64,000 bases of DNA from Fredinandcohnia onubensis (GCF_002734215.1 NZ_NSEB01000012.1:124001-188000); one strand, 5' to 3'. Numbered from the stretch's first letter, positions 31,538 through 41,919 are shown. Made by a program: numbers and translations. Notes: generated by a model not told the origin, from the sequence alone.

Positions 31538-33099
31538 ACTTTTCCCCTCCATGTCTGTATGTAATCCTCTAGCTTTTCACACACATAATAAATATAAAAA
31601 GTGATCAGGCTGTTGGGATCATTTACATCCTTGATGGAATCGACTTTTAAAGGCTCGATTTCCCTTTTCCAATTTGAGAAGTCAGTGATAATCACGCTTA
31701 ATTCTTCATGCTTATCTATTTTTACAGGATCAATCACACGATATGGAAATAGAGGTACATTCCACTTCGATACTTCCGAAAGCACATTTTCCATTAACTC
31801 TAGAGCTATTTTAACCTTTATTCGATGTTCGTCGAAGATGGAGTAGAAATCTTCCTCAATCTCCTGGAAGTCATCTCCCCAAGTTAACCGTGCAAAATAA
31901 TAATTGTTCATTAATTGTAACGATTCCCATGGAAAAGGAAGAGCCAATTTTTTCTCATCTTCTTTAGCTATATAAGGCACAATTAGATTAACCATTGAAT
32001 TGATTCCTAATTTAGCGTACATTTCGATGTCCTCATGAATTCTGCGTAACAAAGGAGGATATAAGTCACCTAACATATAATGATCACTATAATATTCAAA
32101 AATAGTAATTTCCTTTTGATTGGCCTCGGTTATGTGACACCATTTTTGTAAAGCCTCAAATGCTCTTTCTTCCTTCAAAAGAGATTGCTGATAATTTCTT
32201 CCCCAATAAGCAAATAGCGTATTTACTTTACTAGAACCATTTAACCCTTCGTGAAGTTCTAACATATCCCAGGATAAGCCTGCATTGTAGGCAATATGCT
32301 CTACCTCAATGCCAGGAATTTCACTTTGTAAGAGTTCGGTAAATTCTATGTAGCGAGCTAAAAAGTCTTCGTTATCATTTATCCCAATATCGGCTGGCCA
32401 TAAGGATACTCGTTTAATGGATGTTGTTTCTTCACTATAGCTTTTTATTTTATCGATTAGCGTATGCTTCCAGCTATCATCCGAAAAGTCAATCTGCTTT
32501 TTTTCAGAAACAGAGGGTTCCATTAATAAATAGTGCATGCTATGCCCGCCAATTGTAATCGATAGGCCTCTTTTTTCAATCTCTTCTTCGATTATATGTT
32601 TTACTTTATCCCATAGCATAAAAGTAAAAAACAGTTCATTTATATAGTGTTTCGCAGCCCAATCGATAAGTTGCGATAGGAAAGGAATATCATCGTAATT
32701 TTCAATTACTAGCCCTCTCCTTACCATATTTCCGTTATGGATTTCAGCCGGTATAAAACGAACGTCCTTGTATTGTATTTTTTCTTTAGATAAAAAATGA
32801 ACCCATTTGTAGCCAAACAGTTTTTTACAGAGATGATATACTCCATAAAGGACTGATCTAGTATTGCTTCCAATAATATAAATTTCTCGTTCTTTTTGTA
32901 TAAAATGAAAAGCATCAACAGCAGGATCATTTTTCAATAAAGACTGTTCAATTAAGCCTTTTTCTATAAAATCTTGATCCAACCCTAGAACAAACGAATA
33001 AGTTATAGGCTCTTGAACCTGTTGTGAATACTTAAGCAACTCTTCTTTAGCAAATATAATTGCTGGATCGCTATTAAGAGTCTTACATCTAACTGACAT
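31534..33099 (-). CDS. Glycoside hydrolase-like protein with a GH67/GH20-type N-terminal domain (DUF4838-like)
   Basis: 521 residues without a signal peptide. The first 110 residues (DPAIIFAKEELLKYSQQV, IYIIGSNTRSVLYGVYHLCKKLFGYKWV) look like the alpha/beta domain found before GH67 and GH20 barrels. A TIM-barrel-like region follows (RRGLVIENYDDIPFLSQLIDW, ITIGGHSMHYLLMEPS, RVSLWPADIG). I judge it closest to DUF4838-type proteins, which are uncharacterised. No catalytic pair can be assigned. RBS GAGGTG. It lies between the 613-residue protein and the esterase in the operon. Confidence 0.6.
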   Translation of the reverse strand: MSVRCKTLNSDPAIIFAKEELLKYSQQVQEPITYSFVLGLDQDFIEKGLIEQSLLKNDPAVDAFHFIQKEREIYIIGSNTRSVLYGVYHLCKKLFGYKWVHFLSKEKIQYKDVRFIPAEIHNGNMVRRGLVIENYDDIPFLSQLIDWAAKHYINELFFTFMLWDKVKHIIEEEIEKRGLSITIGGHSMHYLLMEPSVSEKKQIDFSDDSWKHTLIDKIKSYSEETTSIKRVSLWPADIGINDNEDFLARYIEFTELLQSEIPGIEVEHIAYNAGLSWDMLELHEGLNGSSKVNTLFAYWGRNYQQSLLKEERAFEALQKWCHITEANQKEITIFEYYSDHYMLGDLYPPLLRRIHEDIEMYAKLGINSMVNLIVPYIAKEDEKKLALPFPWESLQLMNNYYFARLTWGDDFQEIEEDFYSIFDEHRIKVKIALELMENVLSEVSKWNVPLFPYRVIDPVKIDKHEELSVIITDFSNWKREIEPLKVDSIKDVNDPNSLITFYIYYVCEKLEDYIQTWRGKV

Positions 33100-33116
33100 C
33101 TTGACACCTCATCACA

Positions 33117-34958
33117 TTAGTCTAATAAGGATTGATTTAATTCTTTTAAAATAAGGCCTGATAATATAATGGCGTTCGTCCATCCACTTTCTATTACATA
33201 TGCCCCCCAACCCGTGTCACCATTATTGCCAAAATACTCTCCGCTGTCTAGATGATAGGAACGCATCCATCCGCCATCAAATTTATTTCTTGGAGAAGTG
33301 ATTTGAATATTTGATAAAAAGTGGGCGAGTTTCTTATGAAAATTTTTAATTTTAGAGTCTTCTGTTGCTTTCCATGCCTCCCAAGCATTCATCAGTAAGA
33401 AATTATTTGTGTACAATTGGTCTGCAATTCCTTCACCATTCATTCGGAACACACCCGTATCCTCTGTACCATAGCGTTCAGGATCCGGATTATCACTTTC
33501 TTCGATCCCACCAAGTTTATGTTGATTCTCAGTTAGATAATCAAGCACTTCATATAAACCTTCCTGAATGGTATCGCTCTTTGTAACAGCAAATAGTTGG
33601 GCCAATGATAATAGAAATCTGCTATATCCAGCCGTTTTGCTATACATGAATGTCAAATCCTTTTTATTCTCAAGCATAGTTAACGTACCTTGATACGCAG
33701 TTTCTAAAAACTTTTCATCCTTTGACACACAATACGCTTGTATAAAGGCAGCATGGACAATTGCTTCAAAATGAGGATTCATACTAGCCATCGTCGAATT
33801 TTGGAAATAGGCGGTTCCTTTCTCTTTTAGCTCTTGTTCACGAATACATTCTGGGCGAAGTCCATTTTTATTCTGCGTTTTTAATAGAGCATACGCTGTT
33901 AATAGGCCTCTTTCTTTATATATGGTTTGACCTGTTTTACGGTACAAATATAAGAGAACAAGTGTTACCCAACTATTATCATCAGAAAAGATTTGGTCCG
34001 GATTTCTCTTCGGACTTTGAAACCATTTCCAAAAACCATATGTAGCTGAATTCGGATCTGTATCCTGATAGCCGGCTTCAAATAAGTAGTTGAATAACTG
34101 TTGTGATCTCTCGGTCCACTCAGGGTCCTTCGCATATTCCCCATACAGGTAGAATAAAAGGGCTGTATGTGCATGACAATCCGGTCGGAAATCCTTACTT
34201 ATATGGCTTCGAATTGAATGGACATTTTCATAAACTCCACGACTACCATTTTCCTTCGGTAAGATTCCAGAATGTAAAAACCAGTTCATCCCTTTTTCGA
34301 TTGTTTGTTTAGTATCAGATTTCTCTGATGTTTGAATGATTGGTTGGATTGATTGTAGTGGTAAGTGATACTCCATCTGAAGCCATTTTACAAATGCATT
34401 CCATAACCAATTAGGTCGTAACGTCCAATTCTGTTCATTACCTAAAAAAGAAAACGTTGAAAAAATGGTTTTCCCCTTCCCATGCTTTTTCACAACAATT
34501 CCAGGGTATTGCCCTTCCTCTTCAGTTTGATGGGTTTCCTTGAAATGACCTATATCTAAAAGCCGTTCCGTGTCGAAGGTGAAGCCTGTTAAAAAGGCAC
34601 CTTGCCATTCGAGTAACTGACCTTTCTTACAATATGAAGTATTTTGAGAAATCACTAGTTTTTCTAGACGACGGTTCGTAACTGTGAAATCCTGCTTGAA
34701 ACCAAAAAGGCGAGATGACGGAAAATCCTCACAGTTGATCAGTTCCCCAAATAGGATTCCACCATGTTCAACATAATCCCAAAGATTTTCAAGTGTGTCG
34801 TACGGTAGTTTCATTGGATTTCCATTGTCATAACCATTGATAAAAATAACTGAGTATTGATGAAGGTTCTCTTTTAAGAGTAGATTAATATCCGAAAAAT
34901 AATGAGTATAGCTTACAACGCTTTTCATTTGCATACTTTTGTCAACTAAAGCGATCAA
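33117..34958 (-). CDS. Two-domain protein: GATase-like fold plus alpha/alpha-barrel glycosidase-like domain
   Basis: 613 residues. Residues 1-200 are a Rossmann-like domain (YSVIFINGYDNGNPM, WDYVEHGGILFGELI, VKKHGKGKTIFSTFSFLG), like the glutamine-amidotransferase-like trimerisation domains attached to some glycosidases. Residues 225-613 are helical with repeats (HTALLFYLYGEY, DDNSWVTLVLLYLYRKTG, GGWMRSYHLDSGEYFGNNGDTGWGAY in parts) resembling (alpha/alpha)6 barrels. I cannot name a GH family. TTG start. No signal peptide, so cytoplasmic. Acidic residues in the repeats could be catalytic but this is unproven. Confidence 0.55.
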   Translation of the reverse strand: MIALVDKSMQMKSVVSYTHYFSDINLLLKENLHQYSVIFINGYDNGNPMKLPYDTLENLWDYVEHGGILFGELINCEDFPSSRLFGFKQDFTVTNRRLEKLVISQNTSYCKKGQLLEWQGAFLTGFTFDTERLLDIGHFKETHQTEEEGQYPGIVVKKHGKGKTIFSTFSFLGNEQNWTLRPNWLWNAFVKWLQMEYHLPLQSIQPIIQTSEKSDTKQTIEKGMNWFLHSGILPKENGSRGVYENVHSIRSHISKDFRPDCHAHTALLFYLYGEYAKDPEWTERSQQLFNYLFEAGYQDTDPNSATYGFWKWFQSPKRNPDQIFSDDNSWVTLVLLYLYRKTGQTIYKERGLLTAYALLKTQNKNGLRPECIREQELKEKGTAYFQNSTMASMNPHFEAIVHAAFIQAYCVSKDEKFLETAYQGTLTMLENKKDLTFMYSKTAGYSRFLLSLAQLFAVTKSDTIQEGLYEVLDYLTENQHKLGGIEESDNPDPERYGTEDTGVFRMNGEGIADQLYTNNFLLMNAWEAWKATEDSKIKNFHKKLAHFLSNIQITSPRNKFDGGWMRSYHLDSGEYFGNNGDTGWGAYVIESGWTNAIILSGLILKELNQSLLD

Positions 34959-34987
34959 AGTTTATCCACTCCACTCTTTGTCTTCAT

Positions 34988-36565
34988 TTAAATTTTGTGG
35001 ATTTTGGGCCAATCAAGTTCTATTCCTGCTTTCGCTAAACGCGATTGAAAATCCGTTAGTTTATCATCTTGATTTCTTACCGCATGTGGGATGATTTCAT
35101 GATCAATACAATAAGCCGCTAAATGTCCTGCCACCTCACCAATATTCCACTCCACTGGATGTAATCGATAACAACCATTTGTAATATGAGTGGTGCCAAT
35201 ATTTTTGCAAGCCGGTAACAAATTTTGAATCCGTATAGGTAGTAAACTCCCGAGAGGAATTTGGAATGGATGGGACGAAATATCAATATACGTATCCAAT
35301 CCTGTACTCGGATGTAAATCTAAACGATAACTTCCAATCCCTACACTATCGTGAAAGAACGTGGCACTCTCTTTCCCATCGATTTCACCACTGATATCTT
35401 GTTCTTTTACGGTATATTGTGCTTTTATTCGTCGTGATTCACGGATATATGGGTACATGGCTAAGCCATCTTCTGTTCCTAAAATGTCTTTCCTTAACCG
35501 TATACCAGGATATCCTTTTCCTCCATCTGGACGAGGCGCTTCCGTTTGCATCCAGTAAAGCAGGGATAAACTTAACTGTTTGGCATTATATAAATGTTTT
35601 TCTTTCTCTTCATCAGTTACATCAATAAGGGGACCTAGCCAATAATCATTTTGTGGCCAATTGACGATGGTTACATCACTCTGAAACATACCTGGTTCAA
35701 AATTATCTTTATCAATAATTCTTCGATAGTTCCATAATGAAAAGCGTTCTGGTTCGTAAAAAAAGGAATACTCAATCGGTTCTAATGTGTGAGGCACAAG
35801 TCCCCACCAGCTTAATTGTTTGGCTGGCCAAAACTCTGCCTGATAGTTCTTCCAAAATTCATATTGATCAGGTTTTTCAATTGTATGATTTTCCCCTTCA
35901 ATATGATCAATCGCAAAACAATAAGTAAAAGCTTGCATATTGTAGGGTTGATGTTCCTTAGGCGCATGGGCTTCCCCTGTAGCGGCTTGCGATTCAGCTC
36001 CAATTACATATTCAACATTGGCAAGTGGTAAAACATCTCCCATTTCAGTTGCATCCAAAAAATATTTCCCTATTAACTGGTATGAATGTCCAGTTCTTGA
36101 ATGCTGAACGGTTACCGATTGAACTTGATCATTTTCGGATTTAGCCTTACTAATTTTATACTCTGTTAATAACGTCAGCCTTCCACTGCTTATATAGGGC
36201 GATAACATATCGTAAAGGACACGTAACGCTACTCGTGGCTCATGACTTATGTTACTAACAATGGCATTACCAGGGTTGAATTGATCATTCATCCGTTCTT
36301 TGGTCTTAACTGGATAATTGGAAAGATAGTATTCTCTGATTTTTTTTCGGAAAGTCTGATAGGTTTTCGTTGCTCCAAATCGTTCAATCCATGGATGCTC
36401 ATCCGGTGGTACACCTTGACTTGTAATTTGACCACCAATCCATTTCGTCTCCTCGGTCAAGACTACGTTTTTACCAGATTGTAAGGCGGAAAGTGCAGCG
36501 GCACATCCTCCGAGGCCACCCCCTATAATAACAATATCTGTTTGCAATTCTTCAGAGACTTTCAT
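34988..36565 (-). CDS. FAD-dependent oxidoreductase (FAD_oxidored, PF12831-like)
   Basis: 525 residues. N-terminal FAD site DIVIIGGGLGGCAAALSALQSG with a TEETKWIGGQITSQG segment, a DATEMGDVLPLA acid motif and a C-terminal NGCYRLHPVEWNIGEVAGHLA. This family is common in sugar catabolic clusters but its reactions are largely unknown. It is similar in layout to the second flavoprotein at 54429-56024, which is controlled by the same operator motif. RBS AAAGGGGG. Cytoplasmic. Confidence 0.85.
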   Translation of the reverse strand: MKVSEELQTDIVIIGGGLGGCAAALSALQSGKNVVLTEETKWIGGQITSQGVPPDEHPWIERFGATKTYQTFRKKIREYYLSNYPVKTKERMNDQFNPGNAIVSNISHEPRVALRVLYDMLSPYISSGRLTLLTEYKISKAKSENDQVQSVTVQHSRTGHSYQLIGKYFLDATEMGDVLPLANVEYVIGAESQAATGEAHAPKEHQPYNMQAFTYCFAIDHIEGENHTIEKPDQYEFWKNYQAEFWPAKQLSWWGLVPHTLEPIEYSFFYEPERFSLWNYRRIIDKDNFEPGMFQSDVTIVNWPQNDYWLGPLIDVTDEEKEKHLYNAKQLSLSLLYWMQTEAPRPDGGKGYPGIRLRKDILGTEDGLAMYPYIRESRRIKAQYTVKEQDISGEIDGKESATFFHDSVGIGSYRLDLHPSTGLDTYIDISSHPFQIPLGSLLPIRIQNLLPACKNIGTTHITNGCYRLHPVEWNIGEVAGHLAAYCIDHEIIPHAVRNQDDKLTDFQSRLAKAGIELDWPKIHKI

Positions 36566-36587
36566 CGTATGCCCCCTTTCATTTTCG

Positions 36588-36611
36588 AGAGCTCGATATG
36601 ATTCGAGCTCT
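36588..36611 (-). promoter_or_regulatory. Intercistronic hairpin in the carbohydrate operon
   Basis: AGAGCTCGA and TCGAGCTCT are perfect 9-bp arms around a 6-base loop between two operon genes. No T run follows on the minus strand, so mRNA processing or stability is more likely than termination. Confidence 0.55.
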
Positions 36612-36627
36612 TAGATTCAGAATTACC

Positions 36628-37608
36628 TCAAATCCCCTTTAGTTTTACAGGTTCTCTCTTTTCAGAAGATTGATAGGCTGCTAGAGCTACCTCTACTGCT
36701 TTTAATCCTGAATGGCCTGATGCTAGGGGTGATCTACCTTCTTTTACACTTGCAATAAAATCCTCAATCAGACCGGCGTCCATATCATCGCCCCAGCCAA
36801 TCCATTTGACCCCTTCGTGATTAGAATAATAGTCCATCTTTTGCGAAAACGCATCTATCTTTAAGGTCCCATTTGTTCCGATAATTTCCATTGTTACATC
36901 GCCCCACGTTGGATAAAAGCTGTTTCTTGACCAACTGCAATCGAGTGTAGCAAACATACCATCTGTAAATTCCATTGTGAGAATACCACAATCATCAATC
37001 GGATGATCAATATATACATTGCCGATTTCTGCGTAAACTTCTTTCACTTCTGCTCCTGTAAACCATCTCATGATATCGACTACATGAACTGTATGATCAA
37101 GAACCGCTCCACCACCGGACTTCTCCTTATCAATAAACCACCCTCCAGGATTGGTTCCCCTGTTTGTACCCTTTATGGCCAAAATTTCTCCCAGTGCACC
37201 ATCTTCAATCACCTTTTTAGCATGTTGAATGGGAGTGTTAAATCGAACAGGAAAAGCTGTACCTAACAGGACTTGATGTTGTTCACATACGCTTATCATT
37301 TCTTCAATATCTTTTAAATTGGTTGCTAACGGCTTTTCACATAAGACATGCTTTCCTGCTTTAGCTGCAGCAAGTACATGCTGATGATGAAGATTGTTTT
37401 CAGATGTCACAATAACAGCGTCAATATCAGAATCAAGCAAATCCTGAAAATGATGATGATATACTGTATCGTATAACTCAGAATTCTTCCTTCCTCTTTC
37501 TTCATTCTCATCGGAAATACCAGCTAATGTGACACCTTTCATATTTTTGATGACTGATGCATAACTATGGGCGTGCATATGAGCAAAGCTTATAATTCCA
37601 ATCTTCAT
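36628..37608 (-). CDS. Gfo/Idh/MocA family oxidoreductase (1)
   Basis: 326 residues: N-terminal NAD(P)-binding fold (MKIGIISFAHMHAHSYASVI, with the usual GxGxxG altered to SFAHMH), the EKPLATN motif at about 93-99, and a C-terminal beta-sheet domain with the DHTVHVVDIMRWF histidine motif. The changed nucleotide loop is a feature of some family branches. It would oxidise or reduce a sugar or sugar derivative. It follows the next family member by one base, so the two are tightly coupled. Confidence 0.88.
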   Translation of the reverse strand: MKIGIISFAHMHAHSYASVIKNMKGVTLAGISDENEERGRKNSELYDTVYHHHFQDLLDSDIDAVIVTSENNLHHQHVLAAAKAGKHVLCEKPLATNLKDIEEMISVCEQHQVLLGTAFPVRFNTPIQHAKKVIEDGALGEILAIKGTNRGTNPGGWFIDKEKSGGGAVLDHTVHVVDIMRWFTGAEVKEVYAEIGNVYIDHPIDDCGILTMEFTDGMFATLDCSWSRNSFYPTWGDVTMEIIGTNGTLKIDAFSQKMDYYSNHEGVKWIGWGDDMDAGLIEDFIASVKEGRSPLASGHSGLKAVEVALAAYQSSEKREPVKLKGI

Positions 37609-37609
37609 A

Positions 37610-38614
37610 TCAGTTCTCCCCCTTAAGGCTCAGTGATACAGGTAGACCTGTTTTTAAAGATTCGAGGGCAGCAACTGATATCTCCATTGCTTTATATGCA
37701 TCTTCTGCAGTAACAATTGGCGTGTCATTCGTTTTCAAACATGATAAGAAATGCTCTAGTTCTATATGATACGGTGACTTTTTCATAGGACTTTGAGGTA
37801 CCTCAACACCGTTTTGTTCCTCGCTCGATTGTCTAATCGAAAGTAAAACAGGCTCCTCTTTTAAACTATCATATTCGATGATTCCGGTTTTTCCGGCGAA
37901 TTCAAATTGAGAAGAAAAAGTTTGATGAGCCCACGTACCTTCCACATGGGCAATAACACCGGATTTAAAGACTAAGGTCACAATCGCATAATCGAGATGG
38001 TCCAGTCCTTTGTCAGAAAGTCCTTTCGCAAATACTCGATCCACTTCACCGAAAGTCCAACGTAGAAAATCAAAATCGTGAATGATTAAATCCAGGATCA
38101 CACCACCACTTTTTGATTGGTCTGCGTACCAATCACTCCATCCCAATGGGAAATTTCCGCCTCTTCTTGTACGAACAATCCCAATATCCCCAATTGATCC
38201 TTGTTTAACAAGCTCTTTTGCTTTTGAATACTGTGGGAAGAAACGAACCACATGTCCGACAAATAATCTCACTTCTTTTTTCTTACAGTAATCAATCATT
38301 TCTTGAGCGTCATGAAGGGAATATGCTAATGGTTTTTCACAAATCACATCAATACCTAGATCTGCCGCTTTTATCACATATTCTTTATGCAGAAAAGTTG
38401 GAGCACATATATCGATCACATCTATACGTTCGAGGTTACCTACAGCTTCTTCTAACGTTTGAAAAATCTTTGTATCATTTTCACCTATGATTTTCTCTGC
38501 CTGCTCTTTTCTGATGTCTACAATTCCAACGACCTTGACATCTTCCATCGCATAATAGGCACTTGCATGTACCATACCCATTGTTCCGGCACCTATCAAT
38601 AATACGTTCTGCAT
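37610..38614 (-). CDS. Gfo/Idh/MocA family oxidoreductase (2)
   Basis: 334 residues with an intact NAD(P) loop (LLIGAGTMGMVHASAY), the CEKPLAYS motif carrying the catalytic lysine, and the LIIHDFDFLRWTFGE motif carrying the His. Start at 38614 follows GAGGTTGATTGT; the 7-codon extension is not supported. Relatives act on inositol, 1,5-anhydrofructose or glucosides, and some catalyse the 3-keto step of oxidative glycoside cleavage. Substrate unknown here. Confidence 0.9.
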   Translation of the reverse strand: MQNVLLIGAGTMGMVHASAYYAMEDVKVVGIVDIRKEQAEKIIGENDTKIFQTLEEAVGNLERIDVIDICAPTFLHKEYVIKAADLGIDVICEKPLAYSLHDAQEMIDYCKKKEVRLFVGHVVRFFPQYSKAKELVKQGSIGDIGIVRTRRGGNFPLGWSDWYADQSKSGGVILDLIIHDFDFLRWTFGEVDRVFAKGLSDKGLDHLDYAIVTLVFKSGVIAHVEGTWAHQTFSSQFEFAGKTGIIEYDSLKEEPVLLSIRQSSEEQNGVEVPQSPMKKSPYHIELEHFLSCLKTNDTPIVTAEDAYKAMEISVAALESLKTGLPVSLSLKGEN

Positions 38615-38661
38615 ACAATCAACCTCTTTTCTCAATTTCCGAAAGTGCTTAATAAGATTAT

Positions 38662-40005
38662 TTAAATTTCCATGCCTCCATTTGCGACGATTTCTTTGTA
38701 CCAGTGGTAGCTTTCCTTCTTAATCCGATCCTGTGATTGAAAGTCTATATACACTAAACCAAAACGTTTGCCATACCCATCAGCCCATTCAAAATTATCT
38801 AATAATGACCATGCTAGATAACCGATGATTGGAATACCTGAATCAATCGCTCGACTAACAGCCGTTAAATGTTGTTTATAATAGAGAATGCGGTCTTGGT
38901 CATTGACTTTTCCATCGACAAGATCATCCTTACAACAAGCTCCATTTTCCGTAATAAAAAGCGGAATATTGCCATAACGCTCAGCAATATAATGAAACAC
39001 TTTATAAAAACCGTCTGCATAGATTGGCCAGCCAATATGAGTGTGGTTATAATCAATTTCAATATTCTCGATATCTAGTAATCCTTCATTTTTCTTATAA
39101 CGAGCCACATTACCGGAATAATAGTTTACTCCTATAAAATCAATAGGCTGTTGAATGATTTCCATGTCTCCGTCTTCAATATGAAGATGTGCACCTTTCT
39201 TTTTAAACCAATCCACTAAATAGTGTGGATACTCTCCCTTAAAAATAGGATCTAAAAACCAATCGATATTATGACCAATCTCTCTTTTACAAGCTTCGAT
39301 ATCTTCCAACCGATTACTAAAAGGTTCTCTCCAGGTGGTATTTGTTGCAGTACCTATCTGACCTTCAGTACCTAGTTCTCGAAAGATTTTAACAGTATTT
39401 CCATGTGCTAGGAGCAAATGGTGGGAAACATCAATTGCAAGTTGTAGATCTTGATTACCCGGTGCATGAATACCTCGATAATTCGATAAAAAGGCAGCAC
39501 ATAACGGCTCATTTATCGTCTGCCAATATTTCACCTTCCCATTGAATTCCTTAAAAATAGTTTCAGCGTATTGGCTAAATGCATCAATGGTATTCCGGTT
39601 TGCCCATCCGCCAAGATCCTGTAGCGCTTGGGGCAGGTCCCAATGATAAAGAGTTAACATTGGCTCAATTCCTTTATCCACTAAAGAGTTTACTAGCTTA
39701 TGGTAATAGTCCAACCCTTTCTGATTTAGTTCTCCTTGACCATTCGGATAAATCCTTGGCCATGAAACAGAAAAGCGATACACGTTTGTACCTAAGTCAT
39801 CCAATAATTCGATATCTTCTTCATAACGATGATAACTATTACATGCGACATCACCATTATCGTTATTCTTTACTTTTCCGGGTGTATGGGAAAAGGTATC
39901 CCAAATGGATAACCCTCGCCCATCTTCAAAAGCAGCGCCTTCAACCTGATAAGCAGCAGTCGCAGTTCCCCATTTCATCCCTTTTGGAAACTGAATAATC
40001 GGCAT
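38662..40005 (-). CDS. GH1 beta-glycosidase
   Basis: 447 residues of a classic GH1 barrel. The acid/base Glu is in the TINEP motif (about residue 166) and the nucleophile Glu in ITENG (about 352). FPKGMKWGTATAAYQVEG at the start and LAWSLLDNFEWADGYGKRFGL near the end are family hallmarks. The last motif favours a non-phosphorylated beta-glucoside, but that is not certain. No signal peptide, thus acting on imported disaccharides or oligosaccharides. RBS GAGGGAAG. Confidence 0.95.
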   Translation of the reverse strand: MPIIQFPKGMKWGTATAAYQVEGAAFEDGRGLSIWDTFSHTPGKVKNNDNGDVACNSYHRYEEDIELLDDLGTNVYRFSVSWPRIYPNGQGELNQKGLDYYHKLVNSLVDKGIEPMLTLYHWDLPQALQDLGGWANRNTIDAFSQYAETIFKEFNGKVKYWQTINEPLCAAFLSNYRGIHAPGNQDLQLAIDVSHHLLLAHGNTVKIFRELGTEGQIGTATNTTWREPFSNRLEDIEACKREIGHNIDWFLDPIFKGEYPHYLVDWFKKKGAHLHIEDGDMEIIQQPIDFIGVNYYSGNVARYKKNEGLLDIENIEIDYNHTHIGWPIYADGFYKVFHYIAERYGNIPLFITENGACCKDDLVDGKVNDQDRILYYKQHLTAVSRAIDSGIPIIGYLAWSLLDNFEWADGYGKRFGLVYIDFQSQDRIKKESYHWYKEIVANGGMEI

Positions 40006-40035
40006 ATGTCTTCCCTCCTAATGAACCGTACAATA

Positions 40036-41919
40036 TTACCAATTAAAATTGCCCGCTGTAGCAATTCGATGGTAGAAATGATTACCTAACGAACCCTCAG
40101 GGATCCCATTTGGACCATCATGAGCTAATCTTTTTTCCTCTAATTCTTCAATACTCTCGATTAAACCTTCAAGCCAATGTGAAATTCGAAGTTTAGATGT
40201 TTCCATTCTGGCAAGTAATCCCCCGTAGCGGAATTCAATTATTTCCCAGCCAAAAGGTTTATATAGCGAAAACCAAACTTCTCTATGCTTGCTATGCAGA
40301 AGACTTATTTCTCTCGTCAATTCTTGTAACTCGGTTAGATGAAGTTTCATCGTTTCTTTATCACCATTATCATAAGCTGTTTTTAAATGAATCCCCATTT
40401 CCGACTTAAGACTAAGTACACTTGCAAGCTTTTCATAGAATTCAAATAGTAACGATGTATTAGGGTTTCTATCCTTAGCTGCCATTAATAGAGGAATTAA
40501 CTTCTGATAATGGGCATTCATTTCAAGTCCACGGATATTTTCATCAAATAAACCAATAAGAAGATCCTGCCATAATAAAAATTTAGAAGCATTTGAGGAG
40601 TTCAGATTATTTTCCATTACTCCAGGCGTTTCATCTAATTGATTAAGAACAAGAAAATCCTCTAAATGGTTTCCCGTGCAGAAAAGGAAACGCTGGGCTA
40701 AATGCTCCTTTGTTACTGTTTGGTGATAGGTATTTTCTGCATATAGCTGGATAACTGGTAAAGCGGTTGTAAGTGGAGTTTCCCCTCCGTTGTCGCCCCA
40801 TAATGTCGTAAAAACTTCTTGTAATCCATCTTTTTTACAAGCTGATAAAGCAGCTTCTGTCGTTGCAAATGCGCGCCCATAGTTAGGAGAAATCCCATTC
40901 CATGTCCATGCCCCACCAGCAAAAAGAGTATCTCTTCCTAACTCTTTATGCTTCTGAATATAAGTCCGATAAAACTCTTCATCTGCATGATAATAATCCC
41001 AATACACAAGTTCGACATTTTTTGGTATGGAAGTTATCGCTTCTTCTGGAATATGTACATCTTCATCGTAGTATTCGCCATGTTTTGATCCTAAGCGGAA
41101 ATACATATCACTCCAAATCATTGGTTTTAGCCCATGACGCTCTGCAATTGATACAACCTGTTCTAAATGCTTATTCATAATCTCAAAACGATTTTCATAT
41201 CCGTTTAAATCCAAATAACGACCTAACCCTAGTTGGTGCGCTTCATCCATTCCAATATGAATGCGATTGGATTTGAATGGTTTCGATGCAGCCTTAATCA
41301 TACTTTCGATAAATTGGTATGTTTTTGATTCGCCTACTAATAAAATGTCAGCGGTGTCTCGAATTTCCTTCGCATATCCCCATTTCAAGGCCATTGTTAA
41401 ATGAGCTAGAGTTTGGATACAAGGTATCATCTCAATTCCTAGAGCGTCTGCATATTGATCACAAGTCTCTAGTTCATCTTCTGTGTATCTACCACGCATA
41501 TATCCGAAATAAGGATAATCGGGTACTTCATACGTATCCTCTGTATAAAGCATGACAACGTTTAATCCCATAATGGAGAGCTTTCTAAGAAATGCTTGAA
41601 CTTCATCTACTTTTAAGACGGCATTTCTAGAAACATCCAGCATGACACCACTTGTTTGGAAATGAGGCTGTTCAGTTAGCTCAAATTCAACACTCTTTTG
41701 ATAATTCTCTAACCACACACCCATTGCACGATAGAAATGAATTTTTTCCTGATAATATATTTCACCTTTTCCATCCTTATTGCTAACATGGATCGGACCT
41801 TCCCGCTGAATAACGGTAATCGGGTAGCCTTTTCCATTCAATTCAATACCCAGATCTTCGGTTAGTAAATCTAATCCTTTTATAATTGATTTTGTTTCAC
41901 CCAATAAGTTAATATGCAT
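40036..41919 (-). CDS. GH20 beta-N-acetylglucosaminidase, cytoplasmic (GcnA-like)
   Basis: 627 residues, the same size as the streptococcal GcnA. An N-terminal GH20b-type domain (about 1-85) precedes the barrel, where RIHIGMDEAHQLG holds the Asp-Glu catalytic pair and WDYYHADEEFY and FAGGAWTWNG follow. A long helical C-terminal domain (about 390-627) completes it. It would release terminal beta-linked GlcNAc or GalNAc. ATG at 41919 has AGAGGTATC upstream, whereas the frame to 42009 runs into nagA. The absence of a signal peptide means intracellular action. Confidence 0.93.
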   Translation of the reverse strand: MHINLLGETKSIIKGLDLLTEDLGIELNGKGYPITVIQREGPIHVSNKDGKGEIYYQEKIHFYRAMGVWLENYQKSVEFELTEQPHFQTSGVMLDVSRNAVLKVDEVQAFLRKLSIMGLNVVMLYTEDTYEVPDYPYFGYMRGRYTEDELETCDQYADALGIEMIPCIQTLAHLTMALKWGYAKEIRDTADILLVGESKTYQFIESMIKAASKPFKSNRIHIGMDEAHQLGLGRYLDLNGYENRFEIMNKHLEQVVSIAERHGLKPMIWSDMYFRLGSKHGEYYDEDVHIPEEAITSIPKNVELVYWDYYHADEEFYRTYIQKHKELGRDTLFAGGAWTWNGISPNYGRAFATTEAALSACKKDGLQEVFTTLWGDNGGETPLTTALPVIQLYAENTYHQTVTKEHLAQRFLFCTGNHLEDFLVLNQLDETPGVMENNLNSSNASKFLLWQDLLIGLFDENIRGLEMNAHYQKLIPLLMAAKDRNPNTSLLFEFYEKLASVLSLKSEMGIHLKTAYDNGDKETMKLHLTELQELTREISLLHSKHREVWFSLYKPFGWEIIEFRYGGLLARMETSKLRISHWLEGLIESIEELEEKRLAHDGPNGIPEGSLGNHFYHRIATAGNFNW

